Part shown: positions 7,037-15,299 of the stretch, piece after piece | How positions within the stretch are numbered: the first letter of the stretch is position 1 | Layout: each line of letters begins with the position of its first letter | NCBI GenBank assembly: GCA_037442065.1 | Contig: JBBIQZ010000004.1 | Coordinates: 1 to 34,454, forward strand | Reading direction: 5' to 3' | Length of the DNA: 34,454 nucleotides | DNA from: JBBIQZ01 sp037442065 | Lineage (GTDB): Bacteria > Patescibacteriota > CPR2_A > CG2-30-33-46 | The notes under the pieces: model-generated | Seen by the model: only the letters and a program-made list of their open reading frames with translations | Told to the model about the DNA's origin: nothing | The model's database searches: none | Position numbers and translations under genes: made by a program

Positions 7037-8293
7037 ATGTTAAAAGAAACTGATCCGCAAATTTACCAGATAATTAAGGATGAAGAAAAGAGACAAGCTG
7101 AAGAGATGGAGATGATCGCTTCAGAGAATTATGTTTCGCAAGCTGTATTGGAAGCAATGGGTACTGTTTTAACCAACAAATACAGCGAAGGATATCCGGG
7201 AAAGCGTTATTATGGCGGTAACCAAATTATTGATAATGCTGAAAATCTAGCAATAGAAAGAGCAAGGGCATTATTTAATGCCGAACATGTTAATGTTCAG
7301 CCTTTATCAGGCTCACCGGCTAACGCGGCGGTTTATTTTGCATTCTTAAAACCTGGCGATAAGGTTATGGGTTTAAAACTAGATCATGGCGGACATTTAT
7401 CACACGGCCACCCGGTTAATTTTTCCGGAATGTTATATGATTTTGTTCAATACGAAGTTGATTCTGAAACGGGGAGGATAGACATGGATAAGGTTAGAGA
7501 AATTGCTTTGAAAGAAAAACCAAAAATGATTGTTGCTGGGTTTAGTGCTTACTCAAGGGAGGTGGAATGGGAAAAGTTTAAAGAAATTGCCGATGAAATT
7601 GGCGCATTTACTTTTGCCGATATTGCTCATACTGCTGGGTTAATTGCTGGAGGGCAACTAAATAATCCAACCCCAATCTTTGATGTTATCTCAACCACAA
7701 CTCATAAAACTCTAAGGGGTCCGCGGGGAGCCATGATAATGTGCAAAGAAGAGTTTGCTGGAAAAATTGATAAAGCAGTGTTTCCGGGAATGCAAGGAGG
7801 ACCCCACGATCATATAAATGCAGCCAAGGCTGTAGCTTTTGGCGAGGCGTTAAAACCGGAATTTAAAGATTATGCCAAACAAGTTATTGCTAATGCCCAA
7901 ACTTTAGCTAGAGAACTTACTAATATTGGTTATCGGATAATCTCCGGCGGTACAGATAATCATTTAATAGTAGTTGATATGGCCTCTTATGGGCTAACAG
8001 GAAAAGAGGCAGAAAAAGCTTTGGAACAAATTGGGATATCTGTAAGTAGATCCACAATTCCAAATGATCCTAATCCACCCTTGGATCCCTCAGGCGTTAG
8101 GTTCGGTACCCCGGCGATTACAACCAGGGGGATGAAAGAGGGAGAAATAAAGAGAATCGCCGGCTGGATAGATGAAGCCATAAAGAACAAAGATAAAGAA
8201 AGTAAAATTTTAAAACTCCGAGATGAAGTTCGCCAACTTTGTTTGGGTTTTCCGGTTCCAGGAATAAAAAGAGAAAGGGCTAAAAATGCTTAA
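7037..8293 (+). CDS. glyA: Serine hydroxymethyltransferase
   Basis: PLP enzyme converting serine and tetrahydrofolate to glycine and 5,10-methylene-THF, the one-carbon donor needed by the thyA product encoded at 30046. It is complete at 418 residues. Conserved blocks: MIASENYVS, NKYSEGYPGKRYYGG, ADIAHTAGLIAGG, and the PLP-lysine motif TTTHKTLRGPRGAM with Lys224, then VFPGMQGGPHDH. The usual LDLSHGGHLTHG reads LKLDHGGHLSHG. The ATG follows repeat copy B, with GGAAAGGTG 12-20 bases upstream. It overlaps secG by 8 bases. Confidence 0.97.
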   Translation: MLKETDPQIYQIIKDEEKRQAEEMEMIASENYVSQAVLEAMGTVLTNKYSEGYPGKRYYGGNQIIDNAENLAIERARALFNAEHVNVQPLSGSPANAAVYFAFLKPGDKVMGLKLDHGGHLSHGHPVNFSGMLYDFVQYEVDSETGRIDMDKVREIALKEKPKMIVAGFSAYSREVEWEKFKEIADEIGAFTFADIAHTAGLIAGGQLNNPTPIFDVISTTTHKTLRGPRGAMIMCKEEFAGKIDKAVFPGMQGGPHDHINAAKAVAFGEALKPEFKDYAKQVIANAQTLARELTNIGYRIISGGTDNHLIVVDMASYGLTGKEAEKALEQIGISVSRSTIPNDPNPPLDPSGVRFGTPAITTRGMKEGEIKRIAGWIDEAIKNKDKESKILKLRDEVRQLCLGFPVPGIKRERAKNA

Positions 8294-8507
8294 AAGAATT
8301 TTAATTTCTGTACAATTAATATCTTCTATTCTTCTTATTATTTTTATTCTTCTTCAAGCCAAAGGAACGGGTTTGTCTATGATTTTTGGCGGCGAGGGAA
8401 ATATCTATAGGACTAGACGAGGACTTGAAAGAGGCCTTTTTATCCTAACAATAATTATGGGGATACTTTTTGCGGTCTCGGCTTTTTTAAATGTTATTAT
8501 TCATTAG
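8286..8507 (+). CDS. secG: Preprotein translocase subunit SecG
   Basis: Small accessory subunit of the SecYEG channel. At 73 residues it has two predicted membrane helices (about 5-23 and 50-70) separated by the diagnostic glycine-rich loop GTGLSMIFGGEGNIYRTRRG. The start overlaps the end of glyA, with GAAAGGG upstream, so translation is probably coupled. A membrane-anchored binding protein follows 10 bases downstream. Confidence 0.92.
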   Translation: MLKRILISVQLISSILLIIFILLQAKGTGLSMIFGGEGNIYRTRRGLERGLFILTIIMGILFAVSAFLNVIIH

Positions 8508-8517
8508 CTAATTTTAA

Positions 8518-10239
8518 GTGGCTTTTTTAAACAAAATAAAAAAATCTGTCGTTAAATTTTTTTCCAAGAGATACAAAAAATTTCAGAAAATTTTTTCGTA
8601 TCTTTATCTTAGGGAAAAAATAATTGTTTTTATTCTGGCACTGATAGTTATAGTTGCTTTTTCTTTTTTGATGGTTAGAATATATTTTTACCTAACCCTA
8701 GAAGTTCCTATTCAAGGCGGTTCTTACACCGAAGCAATAACCGGGCAGCCTAAGGATATAAATCCTTTATTTTCTTCCTCTAATTTACCGGATAGAGCTT
8801 TAACTTATCTTTTATACTCCGGACTTACGAAAGTTGATGAAAACGGAAATGTTGTTTCTGATTTGGCCGAAAGTTGGGAAGTTAAAAATGACGGTAAGCA
8901 ATATATTTTTAAGCTAAGGAAAAATGTTAAATGGCATGACGGCGAACAACTAATGTCTAACGATATTTTATATACGATTTCTGTTATTCAAGATCCTGAC
9001 TACCTTGGTCCTCTAAAGGATGAATGGAAAGATATAGATGTTGAGATTCCTGACGAGTTTACTGTAATTTTTAATCTTCCTAAGCCACAGCAATCATTTA
9101 TTTATAGTGCTGCTACATTAGGTATTTTACCGGAACATGTCTGGGCCGGCACAGAGGTGTCTAATTTATCTTACGTTGATAAAAATTTAAAGCCAATCGG
9201 CACTGGCAAATTTCGTTTTAAGGAAATCAAAACCTCGGAAGATAATTTTATCCAAAGTATTGTTTTAGAAAGGAACGATGACTTTTATGCTAAAAAACCT
9301 CTTTTAGATTCGGTCGTTTTAAATTTTTATAAAAGCGATGAAGAAAGTTTTGATGCCTTGGTTAAAAAGGAAGTTTTAGGGCTAGGTGGTATAAATTCTC
9401 AAATATTTAAAGAAGCCTCTAAGCTAAAAAGGTTAAGAATTTTGCCAACCACTCTCCCGGCATACAAAGCAGTTTTCATAAACAGTACAAGTAATCCTTT
9501 GTTGGCTGTTCCGGAATTTAAAGCCGCTTTAGATTTAGTAATTGATCGGGAAAAATTAACTAACGAAAAACTTAAAGGCATAGCTTTTCCTAATGATGGT
9601 ATATTTCCAGAGGATAAATTCCAGAATAATTTTAACCTTTCTAAGGCTAAAGAATTACTTTCAGGGGTTGGTCTTAAAGAAATAGGGAAGGATGGATTTT
9701 TAAAGAAGGATGGCAAAACAATAGAACTAAAGCTTAATATTGGAGACGATCAAGAATCGGAAGAAGTTTCCGAGTTTCTTAAAGAAAGCTGGAAGCAAAT
9801 TGGAATAAATTTAAAAATTACAAAAAACAATTTAGCCGATTTGGAAAGAGATGTGATTCGGCCAAGAAACTACGAACTTTTATTTTTCGGGCAAAATTTA
9901 GGATTTTCTTTGGACCCTTTTCCTTTCTGGCATTCTTCTCAAAGAAAAGACCTCGGATTAAATCTAACTAGTTACTCTTCAAAAAAAGTTGATGTTTTGT
10001 TGGAGAATGCCGAAAATACAGACGACGAAAGCAAAAAGAAAGAAATTCTAGCAAAAACGGAGGAAGCTTTAAAACAAGATAAGCCAGCCATTTTCTTGTA
10101 CTCATCTGTTTATAACTTTATTACTGATAAGAATCTAAAAGGCTTAACAAAGCATTTTTTAATTTATCCCGAACATAGATTTATAAATATAGAAGATTGG
10201 TATATTAAGACAAAAAGGATTCTTAATTTTAGTATTTAA
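8518..10239 (+). CDS. ABC-type peptide/nickel solute-binding protein (SBP family 5), membrane anchored
   Basis: Extracytoplasmic binding protein of the DppA/OppA type. A GTG start is followed by a basic stretch and one membrane helix (about residues 33-58, REKIIVFILALIVIVAFSFL). The family 5 core then begins GGSYTEAITGQPKDINPLF, with later hallmarks YSGLTKVDENGNVVSDLAESW, LRKNVKWHDGEQL and GTGKFRFKEI. There is no lipobox cysteine, so it is held by an uncleaved helix rather than a lipid. At 573 residues it is full length. No permease or ATPase genes are adjacent, so either partners are elsewhere or it acts alone. tRNA-Leu begins 12 bases after the stop. Confidence 0.88.
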   Translation: MAFLNKIKKSVVKFFSKRYKKFQKIFSYLYLREKIIVFILALIVIVAFSFLMVRIYFYLTLEVPIQGGSYTEAITGQPKDINPLFSSSNLPDRALTYLLYSGLTKVDENGNVVSDLAESWEVKNDGKQYIFKLRKNVKWHDGEQLMSNDILYTISVIQDPDYLGPLKDEWKDIDVEIPDEFTVIFNLPKPQQSFIYSAATLGILPEHVWAGTEVSNLSYVDKNLKPIGTGKFRFKEIKTSEDNFIQSIVLERNDDFYAKKPLLDSVVLNFYKSDEESFDALVKKEVLGLGGINSQIFKEASKLKRLRILPTTLPAYKAVFINSTSNPLLAVPEFKAALDLVIDREKLTNEKLKGIAFPNDGIFPEDKFQNNFNLSKAKELLSGVGLKEIGKDGFLKKDGKTIELKLNIGDDQESEEVSEFLKESWKQIGINLKITKNNLADLERDVIRPRNYELLFFGQNLGFSLDPFPFWHSSQRKDLGLNLTSYSSKKVDVLLENAENTDDESKKKEILAKTEEALKQDKPAIFLYSSVYNFITDKNLKGLTKHFLIYPEHRFINIEDWYIKTKRILNFSI

Positions 10240-10241
10240 GG

Positions 10242-10247
10242 TATAAT
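10242..10247 (+). promoter_or_regulatory. Consensus -10 box before tRNA-Leu
   Basis: TATAAT ends 4 bases before the tRNA 5' end, so initiation would be at or very near the mature end, leaving almost no leader to trim. The -35 region (ATTCTT around 10219) is weak. Read-through from the upstream gene is also possible. Confidence 0.45.
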
Positions 10248-10251
10248 TTAT

Positions 10252-10338
<87 letters not shown>

Positions 10339-10377
10339 TGTTAAACACAGTTAGCTGCGCTTGACGCGGACCATCGG

Positions 10378-10383
10378 TAAAAT
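10378..10383 (+). promoter_or_regulatory. Possible -10 box for a leaderless DedA mRNA
   Basis: TAAAAT is 6 bases before the ATG at 10390, with no Shine-Dalgarno. A TTGACG lies upstream at 10361, but the 11-base spacing is too short for a normal -35. Confidence 0.35.
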
Positions 10384-10389
10384 TTCAAA

Positions 10390-11010
10390 ATGAATCCAGA
10401 AATTCAAAATTTTATAGCTGCTTTAACGCCCTACATTCACTCTTATAGTTATCTCGTAGTCTTTTTTAGCATGATGTTGGAAAATATGGGAATTCCTATT
10501 CCAGCTGAAACAGCCCTAATAGCTTTTTCTTTTATTGCTGGCCAAGGGATTTTAAATATATGGTTGGTTATTCCGATCGCAATTATAGGTGATGTTGCCG
10601 GAGATAATGTGGGATTTTTAATAGGCAGGGTTGGCGGCAGAAAACTTATAAAAAAGTATGGTCGTTTTTTAAGAATGGATAAAAAGAAAGTTGATGCTGT
10701 AGAAATGCTTTTTAAAAAACGGGGCGGTAGTACAGTTTTTTCTTCCCAATTTTTTGCCGCTACCCGTATTAGTATTGCTTTAGTGGCTGGTTTTTCTCAA
10801 TTTCCTTTTTATAAATTTTTAACTTATGATTTTTTGGCTGCCATTCTTTTTGTTTTATTAATTTCTGGCTCCACTTTTTATTTTGGAAAAAATTTAGACC
10901 AAGTTTTAAGATTCTTACATTTTTTTAGATTTATAGGTTTAATTGTTTTGGTATCGATTATTCTGTTTTACATTTACCGTTCTTACAGGAAGATCCGCCA
11001 AAATAGTTAA
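10390..11010 (+). CDS. DedA/SNARE-associated family membrane protein
   Basis: Polytopic inner-membrane protein of the DedA superfamily, some members of which act as undecaprenyl-phosphate or phospholipid transporters. At 206 residues it has about five hydrophobic segments. The N-terminal re-entrant signature is recognisable (ENMGIPIPAETALIAFSF, then GDVAGDNVGFLIGR), followed by the conserved charged block GRFLRMDKKKVDAVEMLFKKRGG and FAATRISIALVAGF, whose arginine is a family hallmark. It is a single gene between tRNA-Leu and a terminator (11022-11058). The actual transported lipid cannot be told from sequence. Confidence 0.88.
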   Translation: MNPEIQNFIAALTPYIHSYSYLVVFFSMMLENMGIPIPAETALIAFSFIAGQGILNIWLVIPIAIIGDVAGDNVGFLIGRVGGRKLIKKYGRFLRMDKKKVDAVEMLFKKRGGSTVFSSQFFAATRISIALVAGFSQFPFYKFLTYDFLAAILFVLLISGSTFYFGKNLDQVLRFLHFFRFIGLIVLVSIILFYIYRSYRKIRQNS

Positions 11011-11021
11011 TTTAAATTCCT

Positions 11022-11058
11022 AAAACCGCATTTAAAAAAATAGCTTAAGCGGTTTTTT
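11022..11058 (+). terminator. Intrinsic terminator after the DedA gene
   Basis: AAAACCGC (11022-11029) pairs with GCGGTTTT (11049-11056), followed by further Ts (run 11053-11058). The 19-base loop is long but AT-rich. Confidence 0.7.
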
Positions 11059-11082
11059 ATTTAAAAATCAAGGATTTTGTAA

Positions 11083-11088
11083 TAAAAT
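11083..11088 (+). promoter_or_regulatory. Possible -10 box for a leaderless aspS mRNA
   Basis: TAAAAT stands 7 bases before the ATG at 11096. There is no Shine-Dalgarno, and the -35 region is only A/T-rich. Confidence 0.38.
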
Positions 11089-11095
11089 AGATTGT

Positions 11096-12400
11096 ATGGA
11101 AAGAGTTTATTCAACTGATATAAAAAATCACATCGGAAAAGAAATAAAGCTCTCGGGCTGGATTTTTAGAATAAGAAAAATTGGGGGTTTGGCTTTTGTT
11201 ATTTTGCGAGATGGAAAGGGTTTAGTCCAAACAGTTTTTGAAGGGAAGGATGTCTTAAATGCCCTTGAAGGCTTAAAAGAAGAGTCGGTTGTTTCGGTCA
11301 TAGGAAAAGTTAAAAAAGAAGAAAGGGCGCCCGAAGGAGCTGAACTTCAAGTTTCTAAAGTAGAAGTAATTTCTCGCGTTTCTTTGGATCTGCCGATTGT
11401 TATAAATAAAAAAGAATTGAAGGTAAATTTAGACACACTTTTAGATAATCGAACATTGTCTTTAAGAAATCCCCAAAAAAGAGCTATCTTTAAAGTTCAA
11501 GGAGAAATTTTAAAGGCTTTTCGCTGTTTCTTTGAAGAAAATGGATTTACCGAAATAAATACTCCCAAAATTGTTTCTGCCGGTGCCGAAACTGGCGGGG
11601 CCGAAATGTTTTCTTTTAAATATTTCAAAAAAGGTTTAGCTTATCTTGCCCAAAGCCCCCAGCTTTATAAGCAAATAATGGTTGGCATTTTTGAGAAAGT
11701 TTTTGAAACTGCTTATGTTTATCGAGCCGAACCACACGCAACGACAAGACATTTAAATGAATATATGAGTTTGGATATTGAAATTGGATTTATTGAAAGC
11801 CTTAAGGATTTAATTGATCTTCATCAAGATCTAAATAAATATTTAATTGAATGGCTAGAGAAAAATTCCAAAGAAGACTTTGAGTTTTTAGGCGCAAAAA
11901 TTCCTAAATTTAAAAAAGCGCCGGTTTTAAAACTAAAAGAAGCCCAAGAAATTTTAGAAAAAGAATATAAATTAAAATGTCTTGGAGCGCCAGACTTAGA
12001 TCCAAAACAAGAAAAAGCAATTTGTGATTACACTACTAAAAAATTTGGCTCAGAATTTGTTTTTATTACCCATTATCCTTGGAAAAAACGGCCGTTTTAT
12101 ACAAAAAGGGATCCCAAAAATCCCAGCGAAACCTTAAGCTTCGACCTTTTATTTAGAGGGTTAGAAATTACTACTGGCGGACAACGGGAAGAAAATTATG
12201 AAAAAGTTGTAGAGCAAATGAAGGGGAAAGGTATTGATCATAAAGGTTTTGATGAATACCTACAAGTTTTTAAGTATGGCATGCCTCCGCACGGCGGTTT
12301 CTGTCATGGCTTGGAGCGCTGGACGATGAAATTTTTAGAATTAGACAATGTTAAAGAAGCAAGTCTTTTTCCAAGGGACATTAATCGTCTAAAACCATAA
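11096..12400 (+). CDS. aspS: Aspartyl-tRNA synthetase, archaeal/eukaryotic type
   Basis: Class IIb synthetase charging tRNA with aspartate. At 434 residues it has the compact archaeal architecture: an OB-fold anticodon domain (residues 1-105, SGWIFRIRKIGGLAFVILRD) joined directly to the catalytic core, lacking the bacterial GAD insertion that makes bacterial AspRS about 590 residues. Motif 2 YRAEPHATTRHLNEYMSLD has the TTRHLNE of AspRS rather than the SRHLAE of AsnRS. Motif 3 is GMPPHGGFCHGLERWTM. Whether it charges only tRNA-Asp or also tRNA-Asn cannot be settled from the window. scpA follows after 50 bases. Confidence 0.9.
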   Translation: MERVYSTDIKNHIGKEIKLSGWIFRIRKIGGLAFVILRDGKGLVQTVFEGKDVLNALEGLKEESVVSVIGKVKKEERAPEGAELQVSKVEVISRVSLDLPIVINKKELKVNLDTLLDNRTLSLRNPQKRAIFKVQGEILKAFRCFFEENGFTEINTPKIVSAGAETGGAEMFSFKYFKKGLAYLAQSPQLYKQIMVGIFEKVFETAYVYRAEPHATTRHLNEYMSLDIEIGFIESLKDLIDLHQDLNKYLIEWLEKNSKEDFEFLGAKIPKFKKAPVLKLKEAQEILEKEYKLKCLGAPDLDPKQEKAICDYTTKKFGSEFVFITHYPWKKRPFYTKRDPKNPSETLSFDLLFRGLEITTGGQREENYEKVVEQMKGKGIDHKGFDEYLQVFKYGMPPHGGFCHGLERWTMKFLELDNVKEASLFPRDINRLKP

Positions 12401-12450
12401 AACTATGCTAAAGCAAAAATTAAGACATAGAACCATACCAGTATCACATC

Positions 12451-13152
12451 ATGGTTTTTGAAGTTAAAATAGAAAATTTTGAAGGGCCCTTGGATCTGCT
12501 CTTAAAACTTACCGAGGAGCAGAAGTTAGATATTACCCAAATTTCTTTAGCAAAGGTAACTGATAATTTTTTAAAACATATTGAAATTTTAGAAAATAGC
12601 CTAGTAAATCTTTCTGAATTTTTAGATATAGCTTCCAAACTAATTGTTATAAAATCAAAAGTTCTTTTACCCCAATTAGAATTAACTAAAGAAGAGCAAG
12701 AAGAAATAGACAATTTGGAGGCAAGGCTTAAGGAATATCAATTATTTAAAGAAGCGGCAAAAGAATTAAAAGTTTTAGCCGAAAGAGAAGAGAGGGGATT
12801 TGGCCGCAAAACAAAAGTTCGGCCGGAAATTTCTATCTTTGATCCGCCAGCAAATGTTAACTATAAATTTCTTTTTGAATTATTTAAAAAAGTTATAGAC
12901 GAAATGCCCGAAGAAAAGAAATATCCCGAGGCAAAAATTAAAAAAGCCGTTTCTATTGGAGAAAAAATTTCAGAAATTAAATTAGCTCTTCAAAAATATA
13001 AAACATTAGACTTTGGTTATCTTTTAAAGAAAGCCAAAGCAAGAATAGAAATAATTGTAAGCTTTTTAGCAATTTTAGAGCTTCTTAAAGCCAAATTTTT
13101 AGAGGTTGAACAAAGCGCTAATTTTTCTGAGATAATATTAAAAATAATTTAA
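12451..13152 (+). CDS. scpA: Segregation and condensation protein A (kleisin)
   Basis: Kleisin subunit of the bacterial SMC-ScpAB condensin, bridging the SMC heads. The diagnostic N-terminus FEGPLDLLLKLTEEQKLDI is present, followed by VTDNFLKHIE and the LSEFLDIASKLIVIKSKVLLP block. A charged middle and the C-terminal winged-helix segment (IVSFLAILELLKAKFLEVEQ) follow. At 233 residues it has normal length. scpB starts 7 bases after the stop, giving the usual scpAB pair; no smc gene is in the window. Confidence 0.94.
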   Translation: MVFEVKIENFEGPLDLLLKLTEEQKLDITQISLAKVTDNFLKHIEILENSLVNLSEFLDIASKLIVIKSKVLLPQLELTKEEQEEIDNLEARLKEYQLFKEAAKELKVLAEREERGFGRKTKVRPEISIFDPPANVNYKFLFELFKKVIDEMPEEKKYPEAKIKKAVSIGEKISEIKLALQKYKTLDFGYLLKKAKARIEIIVSFLAILELLKAKFLEVEQSANFSEIILKII

Positions 13153-13159
13153 TTTAAAA

Positions 13160-13696
13160 ATGAATGAAGATTTAAAAAATATTATAGAATCCATTCTTTT
13201 TGTGGCCGAAAAGCCCGTGAGTATCAAAGAACTTTCCAAATTAACGAATTCTTTAACTATAAATGTTCAAAAGGCGCTCTTAGAATTAACCGACGATTAT
13301 AAAGAGAGAGGCTTAAGGGTTATTAGGAAAGGCGATTTTTTTCAGATTATAACTGCTCCAGAAGCCGCAAAATATATAGGAAGATTTTTAAACCAGGAAT
13401 TAAAAGCTCAATTGGGCGATGCCGCTTTGGAAACTTTGGCTATCATAACTTACAAACAACCGATAACCAGAATGGCTATTGAGAAGATCAGGGGCGTGAG
13501 TTCGGATACTATTTTAAGAACTTTGCAGATTAAAGGACTAATTTCTGAAGTAGAGCGACTGGATGCCCCGGGTAAGCCGATTCTTTACGGAACAACTTTT
13601 GAATTCTTGCAATATCTAGGAGTAGAGAGTTTAGACGAATTGCCAAAACTTGAAAAGGAAAAAGAAGATAAAATAAAACAAGCATTTAAATTTTGA
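13160..13696 (+). CDS. scpB: Segregation and condensation protein B
   Basis: Dimeric winged-helix partner of ScpA in the SMC condensin. At 178 residues: it begins LKNIIESILFVAEKPVSIKEL, and the second winged helix contains the family signature ALETLAIITYKQPITRMAIE followed by IRGVSSDTILRTL. LDAPGKPILYGTTFEFLQYLG near the C-terminus is equally typical. It is translated in the same operon as scpA. The spacer to the next gene (13697-13740) has no visible terminator. Confidence 0.95.
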   Translation: MNEDLKNIIESILFVAEKPVSIKELSKLTNSLTINVQKALLELTDDYKERGLRVIRKGDFFQIITAPEAAKYIGRFLNQELKAQLGDAALETLAIITYKQPITRMAIEKIRGVSSDTILRTLQIKGLISEVERLDAPGKPILYGTTFEFLQYLGVESLDELPKLEKEKEDKIKQAFKF

Positions 13697-13740
13697 ATCG
13701 CGGATAGCTCGTTAATTAAAAACAGATTTTTCACAAAAAT

Positions 13741-14667
13741 ATGTTTCAAAGGATACTTTTAATAATTATTATAATTTTTGAGCAAGTTGGAGTTAAAGCT
13801 CCTTTTTCTGTAGACAAGAACTTTACTAATAATCCGTTCCTTGCCAGGGATTTTGCCAGGGATCAGATCCCTGGCAGTCAAGAGTCGTTTTTGAAGGAAA
13901 TAGGCCCCTTGCCTTCAAAAATCTCTGATTCGGCAATAGACCTTAAAGCGCGTTCATTTATTGCAATTGATAAAAAAACTGGCAGGATTTTAGCCTCTAA
14001 AGAGCCAACAATTAGAATTCCGATGGCTTCCTTAACAAAAATTATGACTGCTGTTTTAGTTTTAGAGAATACTAAACCAGACGATTATGTTACCATTTCT
14101 AAAAATGCTGTTTTAGCTTACGGTGAAGAAGCGCATCTAAGGCCGGGCGAAAATATTACAGTAGAAAATTTACTTTATGCTCTTCTTCTAAGTTCTTCAA
14201 ACGACAGTGCTGTTGCTTTTGCTGAGCATGTTTCAGGTAGTGAAAGCGAATTTGCTAGACTCATGAACGAAAAGGCCAGCAAACTTCATCTTACCAATAC
14301 AAAATTTGTAACTGCTTCGGGCCTTGATGATCCAAATCACTACTCCTCGGCTTTAGATTTAGCAATGCTTACAAGGTATGCTTTAAGAAATAAAAAGTTT
14401 AGAGAAATTGTAAGTACCAAAATAAAAACCATTACTTCAAAAGAGGGAATAACTCATAATCTAAAAAACACTGATATTTTACTTAAAGATGGGGACATTG
14501 ATGTTTTGGGAGGTAAAACCGGTTATACTGAAGAAGCGGGCGAGTGTTTGATAATTGATGCCGAAAAAGGAGGCAATGAAATTATCACCGTTGTTCTTGG
14601 AAGCCAGGACAGATTTGGCGAGACTAAAAAATTATTAAAATGGAGTTTTGAGGCATATAAATGGTAG
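13741..14667 (+). CDS. D-alanyl-D-alanine carboxypeptidase (PBP5/DacA family)
   Basis: Trims the terminal D-Ala of peptidoglycan stem peptides outside the membrane. At 308 residues it has one hydrophobic N-terminal segment (about 4-14), then the peptidase S11 domain with all three active-site motifs: SLTK (Ser97, Lys100), SSN (152-154) and KTG (259-261, GGKTGYTEEAG). The C-terminal PBP5 beta domain is absent. Residues about 34-47 (LARDFARDQIPGSQ) come from a palindromic repeat inserted between signal and catalytic domain (13842-13876). The ATG lacks a clear ribosome site. It overlaps the HAD gene by 7 bases. Confidence 0.92.
   Translation: MFQRILLIIIIIFEQVGVKAPFSVDKNFTNNPFLARDFARDQIPGSQESFLKEIGPLPSKISDSAIDLKARSFIAIDKKTGRILASKEPTIRIPMASLTKIMTAVLVLENTKPDDYVTISKNAVLAYGEEAHLRPGENITVENLLYALLLSSSNDSAVAFAEHVSGSESEFARLMNEKASKLHLTNTKFVTASGLDDPNHYSSALDLAMLTRYALRNKKFREIVSTKIKTITSKEGITHNLKNTDILLKDGDIDVLGGKTGYTEEAGECLIIDAEKGGNEIITVVLGSQDRFGETKKLLKWSFEAYKW
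13842..13876. repeat. Palindromic repeat inside the carboxypeptidase gene
   Basis: TGCCAGGGAT (13854-13863), loop CAG, ATCCCTGGCA (13867-13876) is a perfect 10-bp inverted repeat. A direct copy of TGCCAGGGAT also lies just upstream (13842-13851). It is read in frame in a linker without known function. Confidence 0.8.
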
Positions 14668-15299
14668 AAAAAAAAGAAATCAAAGCAGTTATTTTTGACC
14701 TAAATAATGTGGTTATAATTGATGCTCCTTGGCATGCGATTACCAATGCTGCTTTAAGAAAAGGAGAAGATAGAGAAAATTTTCATTATCGTATTCATAC
14801 CAAAAATATAAGAAACGATATTTGGTGGAAGCTCACGACCGGACGGATTTCAGAAAAGGAATTTTGGAGAGAGCTTGATAGGAACATCAGAAACTTAAAA
14901 GTCTTAACGAAAATGAAACAGGAGCTTTATTCCTTTTTAATCCCCAAGAAGAAAACTATAGAGATTATCAAAAGCTTAAAGAGAAGATATAAAACTGGCC
15001 TTTTAACCAATTTTTCAAAGGAATGGATGAACATTTTTAAAGAAAAACAAGAAAATAAGGGAATAATAAATCTCTTTGACGAAGTTGTAAATTCGGCAGA
15101 TGTCGGTATTAAAAAACCAGATAAAAGAATTTATGAAATAATGCTTAGAAGGTTGGATTTAAAGTCAGGAGAGGCTTTATTCGTAGATGATCGAGAAAAA
15201 AATATGGCCACCGCCAGGGAAGCAGGGATGATCCCGGTTTTGTATAAATCAGCGGTCCAACTTGAGAGAGATTTAGAAATTTTTGGGATAGATCTATGA
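14661..15299 (+). CDS. HAD-superfamily hydrolase
   Basis: Phosphatase-type HAD fold of 212 residues. Motif I is AVIFDLNNVVI, with Asp13 as expected nucleophile and Asn at the +2 position usually held by Asp in phosphatases. Motif II is LLTNFS, motif III the lysine in GIKKPDKRIYE, and motif IV LFVDDREKN. The helical cap follows motif I. This pattern is seen in the FDLGGV-type subgroup that includes haloacid dehalogenase and epoxide-hydrolase-like members, so the substrate is not predicted. Its start overlaps the carboxypeptidase gene, and its ATGA stop/start overlap couples it to der. Confidence 0.82.
   Translation: MVEKKEIKAVIFDLNNVVIIDAPWHAITNAALRKGEDRENFHYRIHTKNIRNDIWWKLTTGRISEKEFWRELDRNIRNLKVLTKMKQELYSFLIPKKKTIEIIKSLKRRYKTGLLTNFSKEWMNIFKEKQENKGIINLFDEVVNSADVGIKKPDKRIYEIMLRRLDLKSGEALFVDDREKNMATAREAGMIPVLYKSAVQLERDLEIFGIDL

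Noticed and set aside
10361..10383. TTGACG with TAAAAT as a normal promoter for the DedA gene
   Set aside because: The spacer is 11 bases, too short for sigma70. Only the -10-like box was kept, at low confidence.
13128..13150. GAGATAATATT at the end of scpA as another structured-repeat copy
   Set aside because: Only an 11-base word is shared; neither stem is present, and the residues (SEIILKII) are ordinary coding sequence.
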